Source: Planctomycetota bacterium (GTDB lineage: Bacteria; Planctomycetota; Planctomycetia; Planctomycetales; Planctomycetaceae). Taken from it: 7,846 bases of DNA. The stretch lies in contig JAPOLP010000245.1 in the NCBI GenBank assembly GCA_029977045.1, forward strand, positions 1-7,846. Reading direction: 5' to 3'. Of this stretch, positions 1 to 6,233 are shown one piece after another (position 1 is the first letter of the stretch; each line of letters starts with the position of its first letter). Position numbers and translations under genes: made by a program. The notes under the pieces are model-generated. The model had not been told where the DNA came from. It made no database searches and worked only from the letters and a program-made list of their open reading frames with translations.

Positions 1-1460
1 ATCGCGTTCGAGAGCAGGTTATTGAGAATCTGCTGCAGTTTGCCGGGATCCTGAAACAGCGTCGGCATCGAGTCGTCGACGGACCAGAAAAGCGCAATGT
101 TTCGCCGCTCGGCCATCTGGGCCATTGTCGCGATATGCCGCTCAACCAGTTCAGCCATGCCGAATTCGGCAGGATGCAGTTCCATCTTGCCGCTTTCGAT
201 CTTCGCCAGATCGAGAATGTCGTTGATCATTGTCATCAGGCTGCGGCCCGATGACTGGATGTTAGCAACGTATTTCTTCTGTTTGTCGTTGAGATTGGCG
301 GCCGTCCCGAGCACGTCGCTGAATCCGAGAATGCTGTTCAGCGGCGTTCGAAGTTCATGGCTCATCGTCGCCAGAAACTCGTCCTTGACGTTGTTCATTT
401 CGTACAGCTGCAGGTTGACGTTGGCCAGTTCGTCGACTTTGCCGTCGAGGTCTGAGTTGACCTCGCGCAGCTCTTCCTGCACGGTGACCATGTGCCGCAA
501 CATGCGATTGAATGCGTGGCTGAGTTCCTCGAATTCGTCACCCGTCCGAATGTCAGCCCGCATTTCGAGGTTGCCGTGTGCGATGGCGTCGCTCACCCGC
601 TTCAGGTGCAGCACGGGCTTTGTGATGACGTACCGGACAACAAGATAGATGGCCAGAATCGCGAGAACGACTTTCACGAATTCAGCCGTGATCACGAAGG
701 CATTCGTTGCGTGAAGGTTTTCTTCGACGGCTTCCAGTGGCAGCCGGATTCCGGCCATCGCCATCAAATCGCCCTCGACTTCGTCGTGACATTCGATGCA
801 GGACTGTTCCGCCCGGATTGCCCGAAAGTAGCGGTACTCGCCCTCGTCGCGGTCGATCACGATGTGTTCGTCGATTTTTCCCGAGCTGATGATGCGCATT
901 GCCTCGTGAGCAATTGCGTCACTGGGAGTTTTCGAGACAGGCGCCTCCGTCCAATCGGCCAGAGCCAGTTCAAAGTGGAAGTCTTTCAAGCGTTCCGGCT
1001 GAAGCGCAGTACTTAACTCCTCGACCCGAGTGAGTTCGCCCTGCAGGAGTTCTTTAACGGGACCTAATGGTCCCTTTTGTGGATCAGCTTCCCTGGAGGA
1101 GGATTGAGCGTCTGTTTCCGAAAGGGAGTCTGGCCTGACCGAGACCGCATCGGCTGGAATTTCACCGGTCGCGCCCGTTTGTTCTGTTGGCCCGGTATTC
1201 GATTCAGCGGACGTAGTTGGACGCTCGCCAATTTTCGCATTCTCTCGCGCGTACCATTCCCAGTGGAGCTGCTGAATCATCGGCGAGATCATCAGCTGGG
1301 CGGTCGTGCGGTTCTGGTCGCTGATGAGCGATCGGGTCTGCCACCAGTAAAGCCAGAAGGTGACCAGCGCGAGCACGCTGAGGCCGAACCCGAACAGTAC
1401 GAGGCACTTCACCTCGAAGTTCGTTTCCCCCAGCAGTCGTTTCAGCGTGCGATACGACAT
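1..1460 (-). CDS. Membrane sensor histidine kinase with periplasmic heme c-type (Tll0287/DUF3365-like) domain, partial
   Basis: The frame is open from an ATG at 1460 to the left edge and encodes 486 residues plus two bases; the C-terminus is outside the window. Seen in order: a transmembrane helix at about residues 19-40; a Ser/Thr/Glu/Pro-rich stretch at about 76-132; a periplasmic domain ending in CIECH (Cys221, Cys224, His225), a classical heme c attachment motif; a second helix at about 254-279; HAMP at about 278-332; a short coiled coil; HisKA with SHELRTPL (phospho-acceptor His368); and the N-box start LQQILNNLLSNA at the cut edge. The ATP-binding domain and any receiver domain lie beyond it. 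The layout resembles Tll0287-like (DUF3365) sensor kinases, which are thought to sense redox state or gas ligands through heme; that role is inferred. An in-frame TGA lies just upstream (about 1501-1503) and no earlier in-frame ATG follows it. The Shine-Dalgarno match is weak. It is divergent from rpsT. Confidence 0.9.
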   Translation of the reverse strand, partial: MSYRTLKRLLGETNFEVKCLVLFGFGLSVLALVTFWLYWWQTRSLISDQNRTTAQLMISPMIQQLHWEWYARENAKIGERPTTSAESNTGPTEQTGATGEIPADAVSVRPDSLSETDAQSSSREADPQKGPLGPVKELLQGELTRVEELSTALQPERLKDFHFELALADWTEAPVSKTPSDAIAHEAMRIISSGKIDEHIVIDRDEGEYRYFRAIRAEQSCIECHDEVEGDLMAMAGIRLPLEAVEENLHATNAFVITAEFVKVVLAILAIYLVVRYVITKPVLHLKRVSDAIAHGNLEMRADIRTGDEFEELSHAFNRMLRHMVTVQEELREVNSDLDGKVDELANVNLQLYEMNNVKDEFLATMSHELRTPLNSILGFSDVLGTAANLNDKQKKYVANIQSSGRSLMTMINDILDLAKIESGKMELHPAEFGMAELVERHIATMAQMAERRNIALFWSVDDSMPTLFQDPGKLQQILNNLLSNA

Positions 1461-1712
1461 AAAACTCAGCCTGAAACTGCGAAAATGGCCGGCTCGGCAT
1501 CATAGTGCTCCACCGTCCGTCTCGGGAACGCGACTCCGCAGATTCCGCAGGATCTTTCTGCATCAGGAGTTACGAAAACTGCAGATCGGGTTTCGAGTCG
1601 CTGGATTGCGTCACGGGCAGTTTGTAGACTCCCTGCCTTCCTGTGGAGCAGGTGCGGGAATTCCGTTCAATCGCCTGCCTGTCGACCCTGAGTCCGTGAA
1701 GTCGAAATACCC
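1461..1712. other. Divergent intergenic region between the sensor kinase and rpsT
   Basis: This 252-bp gap must hold the promoters of both the kinase (minus) and rpsT (plus). I found no convincing -35/-10 pair for either. Two small hairpins can form in the rpsT leader: GGCAG at 1616-1620 with CTGCC at 1633-1637, and CCTG at 1640-1643 with CAGG at 1649-1652. They could be chance. The short reading frames here are not coding-like. Confidence 0.4.
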
Positions 1713-1988
1713 ATGCCGCATACATCTGCCGCCAAGAAGGCGCTGCGTCAAAGCCAGAAACGCCGTCTCCAGAACCGCACTCAGCGTTCCACACTTCGGT
1801 CGCTCATTAAGCGTTACCTGACGACGGTGGAGAATCCGGAAGTTTCCGTTGAGGGCAAGCGGACTCTCCTGAGCCTCGTTTCCAAGAAGCTCGATCAGTC
1901 GGCAGCGAAAAACCTGATTCACAAGAACGCTGCCTCGCGAACGAAATCGCGTCTGGCACTGCGTCTGAATAAGGTCACGCAGGGCTGA
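1713..1988 (+). CDS. rpsT: 30S ribosomal protein bS20
   Basis: A 91-residue, strongly basic protein with the family's typical length and pattern. The N-terminus MPHTSAAKKALRQSQKRRLQ matches the bS20 start, in which a Ser/Ala-Ala-Lys-Lys segment is followed by an Arg/Lys-rich helix. The C-terminal half contains the usual helix with LDQSAAKNLIHKNAASRTKS. bS20 binds 16S rRNA early in assembly of the small subunit and acts in the cytoplasm. The ATG start puts the conserved N-terminus exactly where expected. Only a weak purine-rich stretch (GTGAAG, about 16 bases upstream) precedes it, so initiation probably does not depend on a strong Shine-Dalgarno. The gene stands alone, divergent from the kinase and convergent with the thioredoxin-protease gene, and is followed by its own terminator. 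Confidence 0.97.
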   Translation: MPHTSAAKKALRQSQKRRLQNRTQRSTLRSLIKRYLTTVENPEVSVEGKRTLLSLVSKKLDQSAAKNLIHKNAASRTKSRLALRLNKVTQG

Positions 1989-2030
1989 GTTCTGGGCGCA
2001 GATTTGCGTCAGTCGCCAGCGAATTCATTC

Positions 2031-2067
2031 AAACCGGCGTCGGTTTCGACCGTCACGCCGGTTTTTT
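2031..2067 (+). terminator. Rho-independent terminator of rpsT
   Basis: AAACCGGCGT (2031-2040) pairs perfectly with ACGCCGGTTT (2055-2064). The T-run spans 2062-2067. Inside the loop, CGGT (2041-2044) and ACCG (2049-2052) form a further 4-bp stem capped by TTCG, leaving a two-base bulge. It begins 43 bases after the rpsT stop. On the minus strand the same stem is followed by only three T residues, so it could end the convergent thioredoxin-protease transcript only weakly. Confidence 0.9.
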
Positions 2068-2094
2068 GCTGCGCGGAAGTTTGCTGACCGATCG

Positions 2095-3918
2095 CTATCT
2101 GACTCGGCGCCGATAGCGTTGCCCTTTCTCGGGGCGATCGGCTTCGCCCAGCGCTCGACGATTCGCCGGGATGACCTTCGACGTCGGCTGGACCTGCTGA
2201 GCCAGCTCGCCGGTCAGCTCCTGGACGAATTGACGACTCGCCCGGTTGATCACGACGATCCGACTTGGTGCCTCGGGGTTCTCACGGTCTCGGACAATGC
2301 AGACGACCTCCGCACCGTGAGCGGCTTCCAGCGTGCTTCGCAGGGATTCGACAGATGGTCCGACGATTGGCCGTCGCGGCGCCGATGTTGTGCCAGGCAG
2401 CGACAGTCCCCCAACCGCGGAAGTTTCCCTTTCAGCTGTCGGTGGTTCGAGCATCTCTGAAACCGCCGTCAGGTCGTCGAGAGTCGCGATGGAGTTGACG
2501 TCTGCGGTACTCGGGATCGGATTGCCTGCGATGGCGTCACTGAAGGCGGAGTCGTCGACAGTCGGGATCAGATCTTCGAGGCCGAACGCACCAACTGTCC
2601 GGAGCGACGGTGCTGCTGGTGAGTCCTCGGACGTCGGCAGGTCTGAGGAGGGCGTGAGGATCTCGCTGGCAAATGGCGGGGCTTCCAGTGCGTCTTCCGA
2701 TGAGGTAGCCATTCGATCAAAGCGGACAGCAGCGTCATCGACTGACGCAAAGTCTCCCTCGAACAATGGGCTCAATGTTTCGCTGTCTGATGCGACGGCG
2801 CTGTCTGGCTGCAGCCAGTTCAGACCACACTGTTCGAGAAGCCGTGAGATGGTGTCCAGGCCTGCATACAGGCCGCGACGTGCCGCCGGGTCGGCGAAGA
2901 CACAAACACCAGCCAGCTTGCCGTCTTTTGTAAATAGTCCGCCGCCCGAGCGTCCCTGAATCGGCGTCCCGGTGCACTCAACGAAGTCGCGGTACTTCGT
3001 TGTCGACGTTACCAGATGCTGCAGCTTCGTCGGATCGTCGCCGCCACCGCAGCCGATGCTGAAAACGTGATCCCGAGCAGCGACCGCCTGCGCTGCGATC
3101 GGCACGACAGGGAGCGTTTCGAGAGGTGAGACCGAGATCAGCCCAATGTCCTGATCGAGGTTGTGTCGGATCAGAGTTCCGTCGAGCGTCTGCGGCTTCG
3201 GCCCGAAGATGTCGACCTTAATCTGTCCCTGCCTGTCGAAGTGCCGGAAGAGATGCCCGCAGGTCAGAATCAGAGTTCGGCCCGGTTCGCTGTGAATGAT
3301 CGTGCCCGAGCCGACATCGAGACCGTGCGAGTCCTTGACGCGGATCCGCGTGCATCCGAGCAGAGGGTCGGTCGCGATTGATGGTGCGACTTCGTCACTC
3401 GAATTCGCTCGAATGACTGTTGCCGCTAGACCACCTGCGGGTTCATCGAGCGAAACCGGTTGCGGCTCCCTCGACGCTGGTAACGGCAGCCTGATCAGAG
3501 ATTTCAGCCCAGCCATCAGGCCGGGAGACTTAGGTGGCGGATCGGTCTGAATACCAGCAATGGTCACGACATTCGTTGCCCGAACCGGCTCGGGTTTCGG
3601 ATCTGGCTTCTCCGGGATCTTTGCGAGCATTCGCCGCAGCGTTGACTCGGAGACTGGCCCCGAAATGCGTTCGACTTCCCGACCGCGAACGATCAGCACG
3701 AAGGTTGGCAGGCCAGTCACGCCGTATCTCTGGAGCACGACTGGCGACGCGTCGGCATCGATTTGCCTGATTGGGAAACCCTGCTGCTGCAGCCGATGAA
3801 CAGTGGGCTCCATCGACTGGCAGGGGCCACACCATTTCGCGGAAAAGTCGAGCAACACTCCGTCCGGCGTCCCTCCCAGAACCGCCAGGCATACCGCCAC
3901 ACCGCAGAACGCATCCAT
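2095..3918 (-). CDS. Exported thioredoxin-trypsin-like serine protease fusion protein
   Basis: Using ATG 3918 the protein has 607 residues. Seen in order: a short N-terminal hydrophobic segment (about 3-16), a probable export signal or anchor; a thioredoxin fold with WCGPC at 29-33 and the cis-proline motif TGLPTF (Pro71); a proline-rich hinge (about 104-130); a trypsin-like protease domain (about 185-370) with the His motif LTCGHLF (His222), Asp in DQDIGLI (Asp257) and the nucleophile in GRSGGGLF (Ser324); an acidic Ser/Asp/Glu/Pro-rich linker (about 374-514); a small alpha/beta-looking module (about 522-572); and a basic tail ending RRRVR. Both active sites look intact, so a disulfide reductase or isomerase joined to an envelope protease is plausible. 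Substrates are unknown. A GTG at 3966 would add 16 residues with a basic n-region, giving a more normal signal peptide. ATG 3918 is preferred because GGAGGGAG precedes it by 9 bases. The gene is monocistronic, 312 bp downstream of the aldolase-like gene. The triad rules out a pure thioredoxin. Confidence 0.88.
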   Translation of the reverse strand: MDAFCGVAVCLAVLGGTPDGVLLDFSAKWCGPCQSMEPTVHRLQQQGFPIRQIDADASPVVLQRYGVTGLPTFVLIVRGREVERISGPVSESTLRRMLAKIPEKPDPKPEPVRATNVVTIAGIQTDPPPKSPGLMAGLKSLIRLPLPASREPQPVSLDEPAGGLAATVIRANSSDEVAPSIATDPLLGCTRIRVKDSHGLDVGSGTIIHSEPGRTLILTCGHLFRHFDRQGQIKVDIFGPKPQTLDGTLIRHNLDQDIGLISVSPLETLPVVPIAAQAVAARDHVFSIGCGGGDDPTKLQHLVTSTTKYRDFVECTGTPIQGRSGGGLFTKDGKLAGVCVFADPAARRGLYAGLDTISRLLEQCGLNWLQPDSAVASDSETLSPLFEGDFASVDDAAVRFDRMATSSEDALEAPPFASEILTPSSDLPTSEDSPAAPSLRTVGAFGLEDLIPTVDDSAFSDAIAGNPIPSTADVNSIATLDDLTAVSEMLEPPTAERETSAVGGLSLPGTTSAPRRPIVGPSVESLRSTLEAAHGAEVVCIVRDRENPEAPSRIVVINRASRQFVQELTGELAQQVQPTSKVIPANRRALGEADRPEKGQRYRRRVR

Positions 3919-3927
3919 GCCGGGTTT

Positions 3928-3935
3928 CTCCCTCC
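3928..3935 (-). promoter_or_regulatory. Shine-Dalgarno site of the thioredoxin-protease gene
   Basis: On the minus strand this reads GGAGGGAG, ending 9 bases before the ATG at 3918. It is the best ribosome-binding match near this gene and is why ATG 3918 is favoured over the in-frame GTG at 3966, although the GTG has a weaker purine-rich AGGGGAGAG stretch upstream. Confidence 0.6.
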
Positions 3936-4048
3936 GGGTTTCCGATGCCACGCTCCCTCGCGGCACCGCTCACTTCTCTCCCCTTGCAGATTCCTCGAAA
4001 TCGCCGATCGCCTCTAGACGAAGTCGCTGCCTGCCGTGCAACTCTTAC

Positions 4049-4067
4049 AACTTTTGGCAGAAAAGTT
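4049..4067. repeat. Short perfect inverted repeat upstream of the thioredoxin-protease gene
   Basis: AACTTTT (4049-4055) and AAAAGTT (4061-4067) are perfect inverted arms around GGCAG. The site lies about 130 bp upstream of the ATG at 3918, in the region where that gene's promoter should be. It could be an operator for a dimeric regulator, part of a promoter, or chance. No clear -10 element could be assigned next to it. Confidence 0.35.
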
Positions 4068-4101
4068 TCACTGGATGACTTCAAGAGTTCCGCTCGTTTG
4101 C

Positions 4102-4161
4102 CCCAAAGCCGCAGGTGATGGCGTTGTGTAGTCGCGAAACACCATCGCCTGCAGCTTCGGG
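4102..4161. repeat. Long imperfect inverted repeat (hairpin) in the gap after the aldolase-like gene
   Basis: Positions 4102-4125 pair with 4138-4161 around a 12-base loop. Over 24 positions the exceptions are a G-T pair at 4116/4147 and mismatches at 4105/4158, 4110/4153 and 4122/4141. The core arms are GCAGGTGATGGCGTT (4111-4125) and AACACCATCGCCTGC (4138-4152). It begins 70 bases past the stop of the minus-strand gene ending at 4231. No T-run follows on either strand, so it is not a canonical intrinsic terminator. It may be a mobile palindromic unit, an RNA-stabilising 3' hairpin or a non-canonical terminator. The rest of the 3919-4230 gap shows no gene. Confidence 0.6.
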
Positions 4162-4230
4162 TCAAACGAACCGCCTGAGGCTGGCTGGTCTCACGCAATT
4201 GCCGTGCCGGGCGGCATCGTCGCTGGTTTT

Positions 4231-5202
4231 TCAGGAGAGTAGCCCTGCCTCATCAAGGCGGTTGCGAATCCCGGCAACTTCTTCGTTGCTTAGCTTGACC
4301 AGAGGCGGTCGCACAAATGCGGAGCCCATCCGGCCGAGCAGAAAGAGCGCTTCCTTCATGCGGTTGTGCATGTCGAGCAGCGGATCTCGGTAGAACGCTC
4401 GCACGGTCGGATAGATGCGGTCGTTGACGGCTTGAGCTGCCGCGAGGTCTCCCGCCTGAACTGCTCGCCACAGAGTGACCTGCAGATCGGCGATGACACT
4501 GCCGGCTCCAGACAGCAGGCCGTCACAACCCATGACGAGCGATCCGAGCAGCCAGGCACTGTGAGTCGACAGAACATTGACGGGGTGATCGAGAGCGTGC
4601 AGCTCGCGAATGTGCCGCTCGTGCAGAGGCGGATCGTTGCACCAGTCTTTGATCGCTCGAATCTGGGGAAACCGGTTGCACAGCCGCAGCAGCGTTTCCA
4701 GCGGATACCCGAGCCCACTCGTCAGCGGATACTGAAACAGAATGATCGGCAGGTCGCTCGCGTCGGCGATTCGCGAGAAATGTTCGATTGCCATTTCCGG
4801 TCGCCGCTGCCCGCCGAGCGTCATGCTTTCCGGCGGGAAAACCAGCAGGCAATCCGCGCCGCCTGTTGAGGCCATCGTTGCGATCTGGGCAGCTTCGAGA
4901 CTCGCCGATGCCGAAACGCCCGCAACAATCGGGACGCTGTCTCCGAGTTCGTCCTTTGTGGCGTCGAGTGTCCGGCGCTGCTCATCGAACGTCAGCGCAT
5001 GAACCTCGGCAGCGTGGCCGTTGATCGTGATTGCCGAAATCCCGTCGACTGCCGCCAGGTCGCGCAGATGCTTCCGGTACGCGGACTCGTCAATGTCGAG
5101 CGACTCGGTAAATGGCAGCAGGCACGCGGGGATGACGCCCCGTGGCTCGAACTGCCCTCCATCGCCTGCCGGTTCAATCTCTGCGGAAGCCTCTGAAGTC
5201 AT
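4231..5202 (-). CDS. DapA/NanA-superfamily TIM-barrel lyase or aldolase, substrate unknown
   Basis: A 323-residue protein, slightly longer than the roughly 290-300 usual in the dihydrodipicolinate synthase/N-acetylneuraminate lyase superfamily; the extra length is a poorly conserved N-terminus of about 20 residues. The Schiff-base lysine is Lys185 (IRAIKDW) and the catalytic tyrosine is Tyr158 (LFQYP), spaced 27 residues as expected. The family's GTTGE loop is present as GHAAE (62-66), so the two threonines of true DapA are His and Ala. The tyrosine pair contributed across the dimer in DapA aligns with PP (123-124), and the substrate-carboxylate Arg after the YNVP motif is Gly163. Class I aldolase or dehydratase chemistry is therefore likely, but lysine biosynthesis is not. 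The substrate is probably a 2-keto acid or sugar acid. Its ATG overlaps the TGA of the upstream lipoyltransferase-like gene as ATGA, so the two are co-transcribed and probably translationally coupled. It has no signal peptide and is presumably cytoplasmic. Confidence 0.88.
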   Translation of the reverse strand: MTSEASAEIEPAGDGGQFEPRGVIPACLLPFTESLDIDESAYRKHLRDLAAVDGISAITINGHAAEVHALTFDEQRRTLDATKDELGDSVPIVAGVSASASLEAAQIATMASTGGADCLLVFPPESMTLGGQRRPEMAIEHFSRIADASDLPIILFQYPLTSGLGYPLETLLRLCNRFPQIRAIKDWCNDPPLHERHIRELHALDHPVNVLSTHSAWLLGSLVMGCDGLLSGAGSVIADLQVTLWRAVQAGDLAAAQAVNDRIYPTVRAFYRDPLLDMHNRMKEALFLLGRMGSAFVRPPLVKLSNEEVAGIRNRLDEAGLLS

Positions 5203-5945
5203 CGCCGTCGTCCCCAGTCGAGTCGTGTATACTTGTGCTCTTCGAGTTCAGAAATGCGATCACCAAAGCTGCCGGGCCAGTCCGCAATCGTTTCGACTGT
5301 TCCAAGCTGCCGTGCGATCGACTGCCCGAGTGTCTGGCCGATCTCGGAAGTCACTCGCTCAGCATTCGACAGGTCGTTGACACCCGCCAGTTCCGTCGCG
5401 TGTGGAGACGCATCGAGCAGCAGGCTGCCATGCTGTAATACCGCTCCGCGCCGGCGTCGCTGAGCACTCCCGACAATTTTGTGGCCCTCGAACACGATGT
5501 CGTGCCGGTCACCGCGGATGAAACACAGAAACGGTTCTTCCGCCAGTTTCCGGTCCTCGCCGCGCATCGCCGCGTCGATGCCCGCAGCCCGCAGCACGTC
5601 GAGAATTGCGTCGTGAACGAGCGAGTAAAGCCGAGTTGGATCGACAACGAGCGGATCGCCCGGCGGCAGAACCAGCGAGTACGTCAATTCCAGGTGATGC
5701 AGAATTGCTCCGCCGCCGGACAGTCGCCGCACCGCCGCAAGCTCTGAAAACCGACCCTCGGTACGAAACTCCGCCTCGTCCTGGAAGTAGCCGAGCGAAA
5801 CCGTTGGCTCGCTCCACTGATAAAGCCGCCCCGCCCGCAGTCCGTCCGCCGACGCCGCTTCCAGCAGGCACTCATCCGCCGCCATGTTCCACGAACCTCG
5901 ACGCGGCGCGGATTCAATCACGAGTTGAATGGGCAGGTCGGTCAT
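5199..5945 (-). CDS. Lipoyl/octanoyl transferase of the BPL/LplA/LipB family, LipM-like
   Basis: From ATG 5945 the protein has 248 residues. Family hallmarks are RRLSGGGAILHH (73-84), the acyl-binding glycine loop; Lys156 in GHKIVGSAQ, the lysine conserved in lipoate ligases and octanoyltransferases; and AVLQHGSLLLD (168-178). The CF pair at 141-142, 15 residues before that lysine, sits where LipM octanoyltransferases carry their acyl-thioester cysteine, which favours LipM over an ATP-using LplA. LipM moves octanoate from acyl carrier protein onto the H protein of glycine cleavage or other lipoyl domains, in the cytoplasm. An in-frame ATG at 6017 would add a 24-residue Arg/Ser-rich extension without recognisable conservation. 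Neither start has a good Shine-Dalgarno; 5945 fits the family length and N-terminus better. The TGA overlaps the start of the aldolase-like gene. An LplA-type ligase remains possible. Confidence 0.85.
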   Translation of the reverse strand: MTDLPIQLVIESAPRRGSWNMAADECLLEAASADGLRAGRLYQWSEPTVSLGYFQDEAEFRTEGRFSELAAVRRLSGGGAILHHLELTYSLVLPPGDPLVVDPTRLYSLVHDAILDVLRAAGIDAAMRGEDRKLAEEPFLCFIRGDRHDIVFEGHKIVGSAQRRRRGAVLQHGSLLLDASPHATELAGVNDLSNAERVTSEIGQTLGQSIARQLGTVETIADWPGSFGDRISELEEHKYTRLDWGRRR

Positions 5946-6032
5946 TGACTGTCGAGCGGAGTCCGATTTTGCAAGGCGTCGTGTACTGAAAACGAGAAGC
6001 CGGCTGGGCAATCGCATCTTACATGTAGAGAT

Positions 6033-6097
6033 CGCAGAGGACTCGCAGAGAGCGAATCTCCCTATGCAATCTTTGCGAGCCCTCTGCGAACTCTGCG
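6033..6097. repeat. Imperfect palindromic element made of CTCTGCG/CGCAGAG units
   Basis: The left side carries CGCAGAG at 6033-6039 and 6044-6050. The right side carries the inverse, CTCTGCG, at 6082-6088 and 6091-6097, with a degenerate CTTTGCG at 6071-6077. Together they form an imperfect inverted repeat around a centre near 6060-6070. Similar CTCTGCG/CTTTGCG repeats recur between genes in many bacterial genomes, including planctomycetes and cyanobacteria as I recall them. It lies between two divergent genes and is probably a dispersed palindromic (REP- or MITE-like) unit. Copy number cannot be judged from one window. Confidence 0.6.
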
Positions 6098-6220
6098 TTT
6101 AAGAAAATCCGTCGCCCTCTTACCGGGGAATTGTTGAGTGACTGACGCAGATGTACCCGGCAGTTTTCGTTCTGGCGGCAGGATGTTAAACCATGATACC
6201 GATTCGCGACTCACTCTCCC

Positions 6221-6226
6221 GGAGAG
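6221..6226 (+). promoter_or_regulatory. Shine-Dalgarno site of the PSCyt1-DUF1549 gene
   Basis: GGAGAG lies 7 bases before the ATG at 6234. It selects this start over the in-frame ATG at 6183, which would put 17 hydrophilic residues in front of the signal peptide. Confidence 0.75.
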
Positions 6227-6233
6227 AATTCAG

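Noticed and set aside
97..1016. Plus-strand open frames of 183 and 174 residues
   Set aside because: They lie opposite the histidine kinase, whose minus-strand frame is continuous with HAMP and HisKA motifs.
2333..2959. 208-residue plus-strand open frame rich in Ser and Arg
   Set aside because: It is antisense to the acidic linker of the thioredoxin-protease. Its composition is what that linker's codons give on the opposite strand.
3919..3966. GTG start at 3966 for the thioredoxin-protease
   Set aside because: It is not excluded, because it gives a more basic n-region. ATG 3918 has the better-placed Shine-Dalgarno and was preferred.
3530..4198. 222-residue minus-strand open frame overlapping the start of the thioredoxin-protease gene
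   Set aside because: It is an out-of-frame shadow with an Arg-rich, low-information product. The thioredoxin active site is read in the other frame.
4185..4225. TGCCG/CGGCA hairpin just after the aldolase-like gene as a terminator
   Set aside because: The stem is only 5 bp and no T-run follows on the minus strand.
6033..6097. CRISPR-like repeats
   Set aside because: Only a few 7-base units arranged as a palindrome are present, with no regular repeat-spacer spacing.
6123..6200. Sigma-70-like promoter for the PSCyt1 gene
   Set aside because: Candidate hexamers (TTGTTG, CATGAT and similar) match poorly or are wrongly spaced, so no promoter was called.
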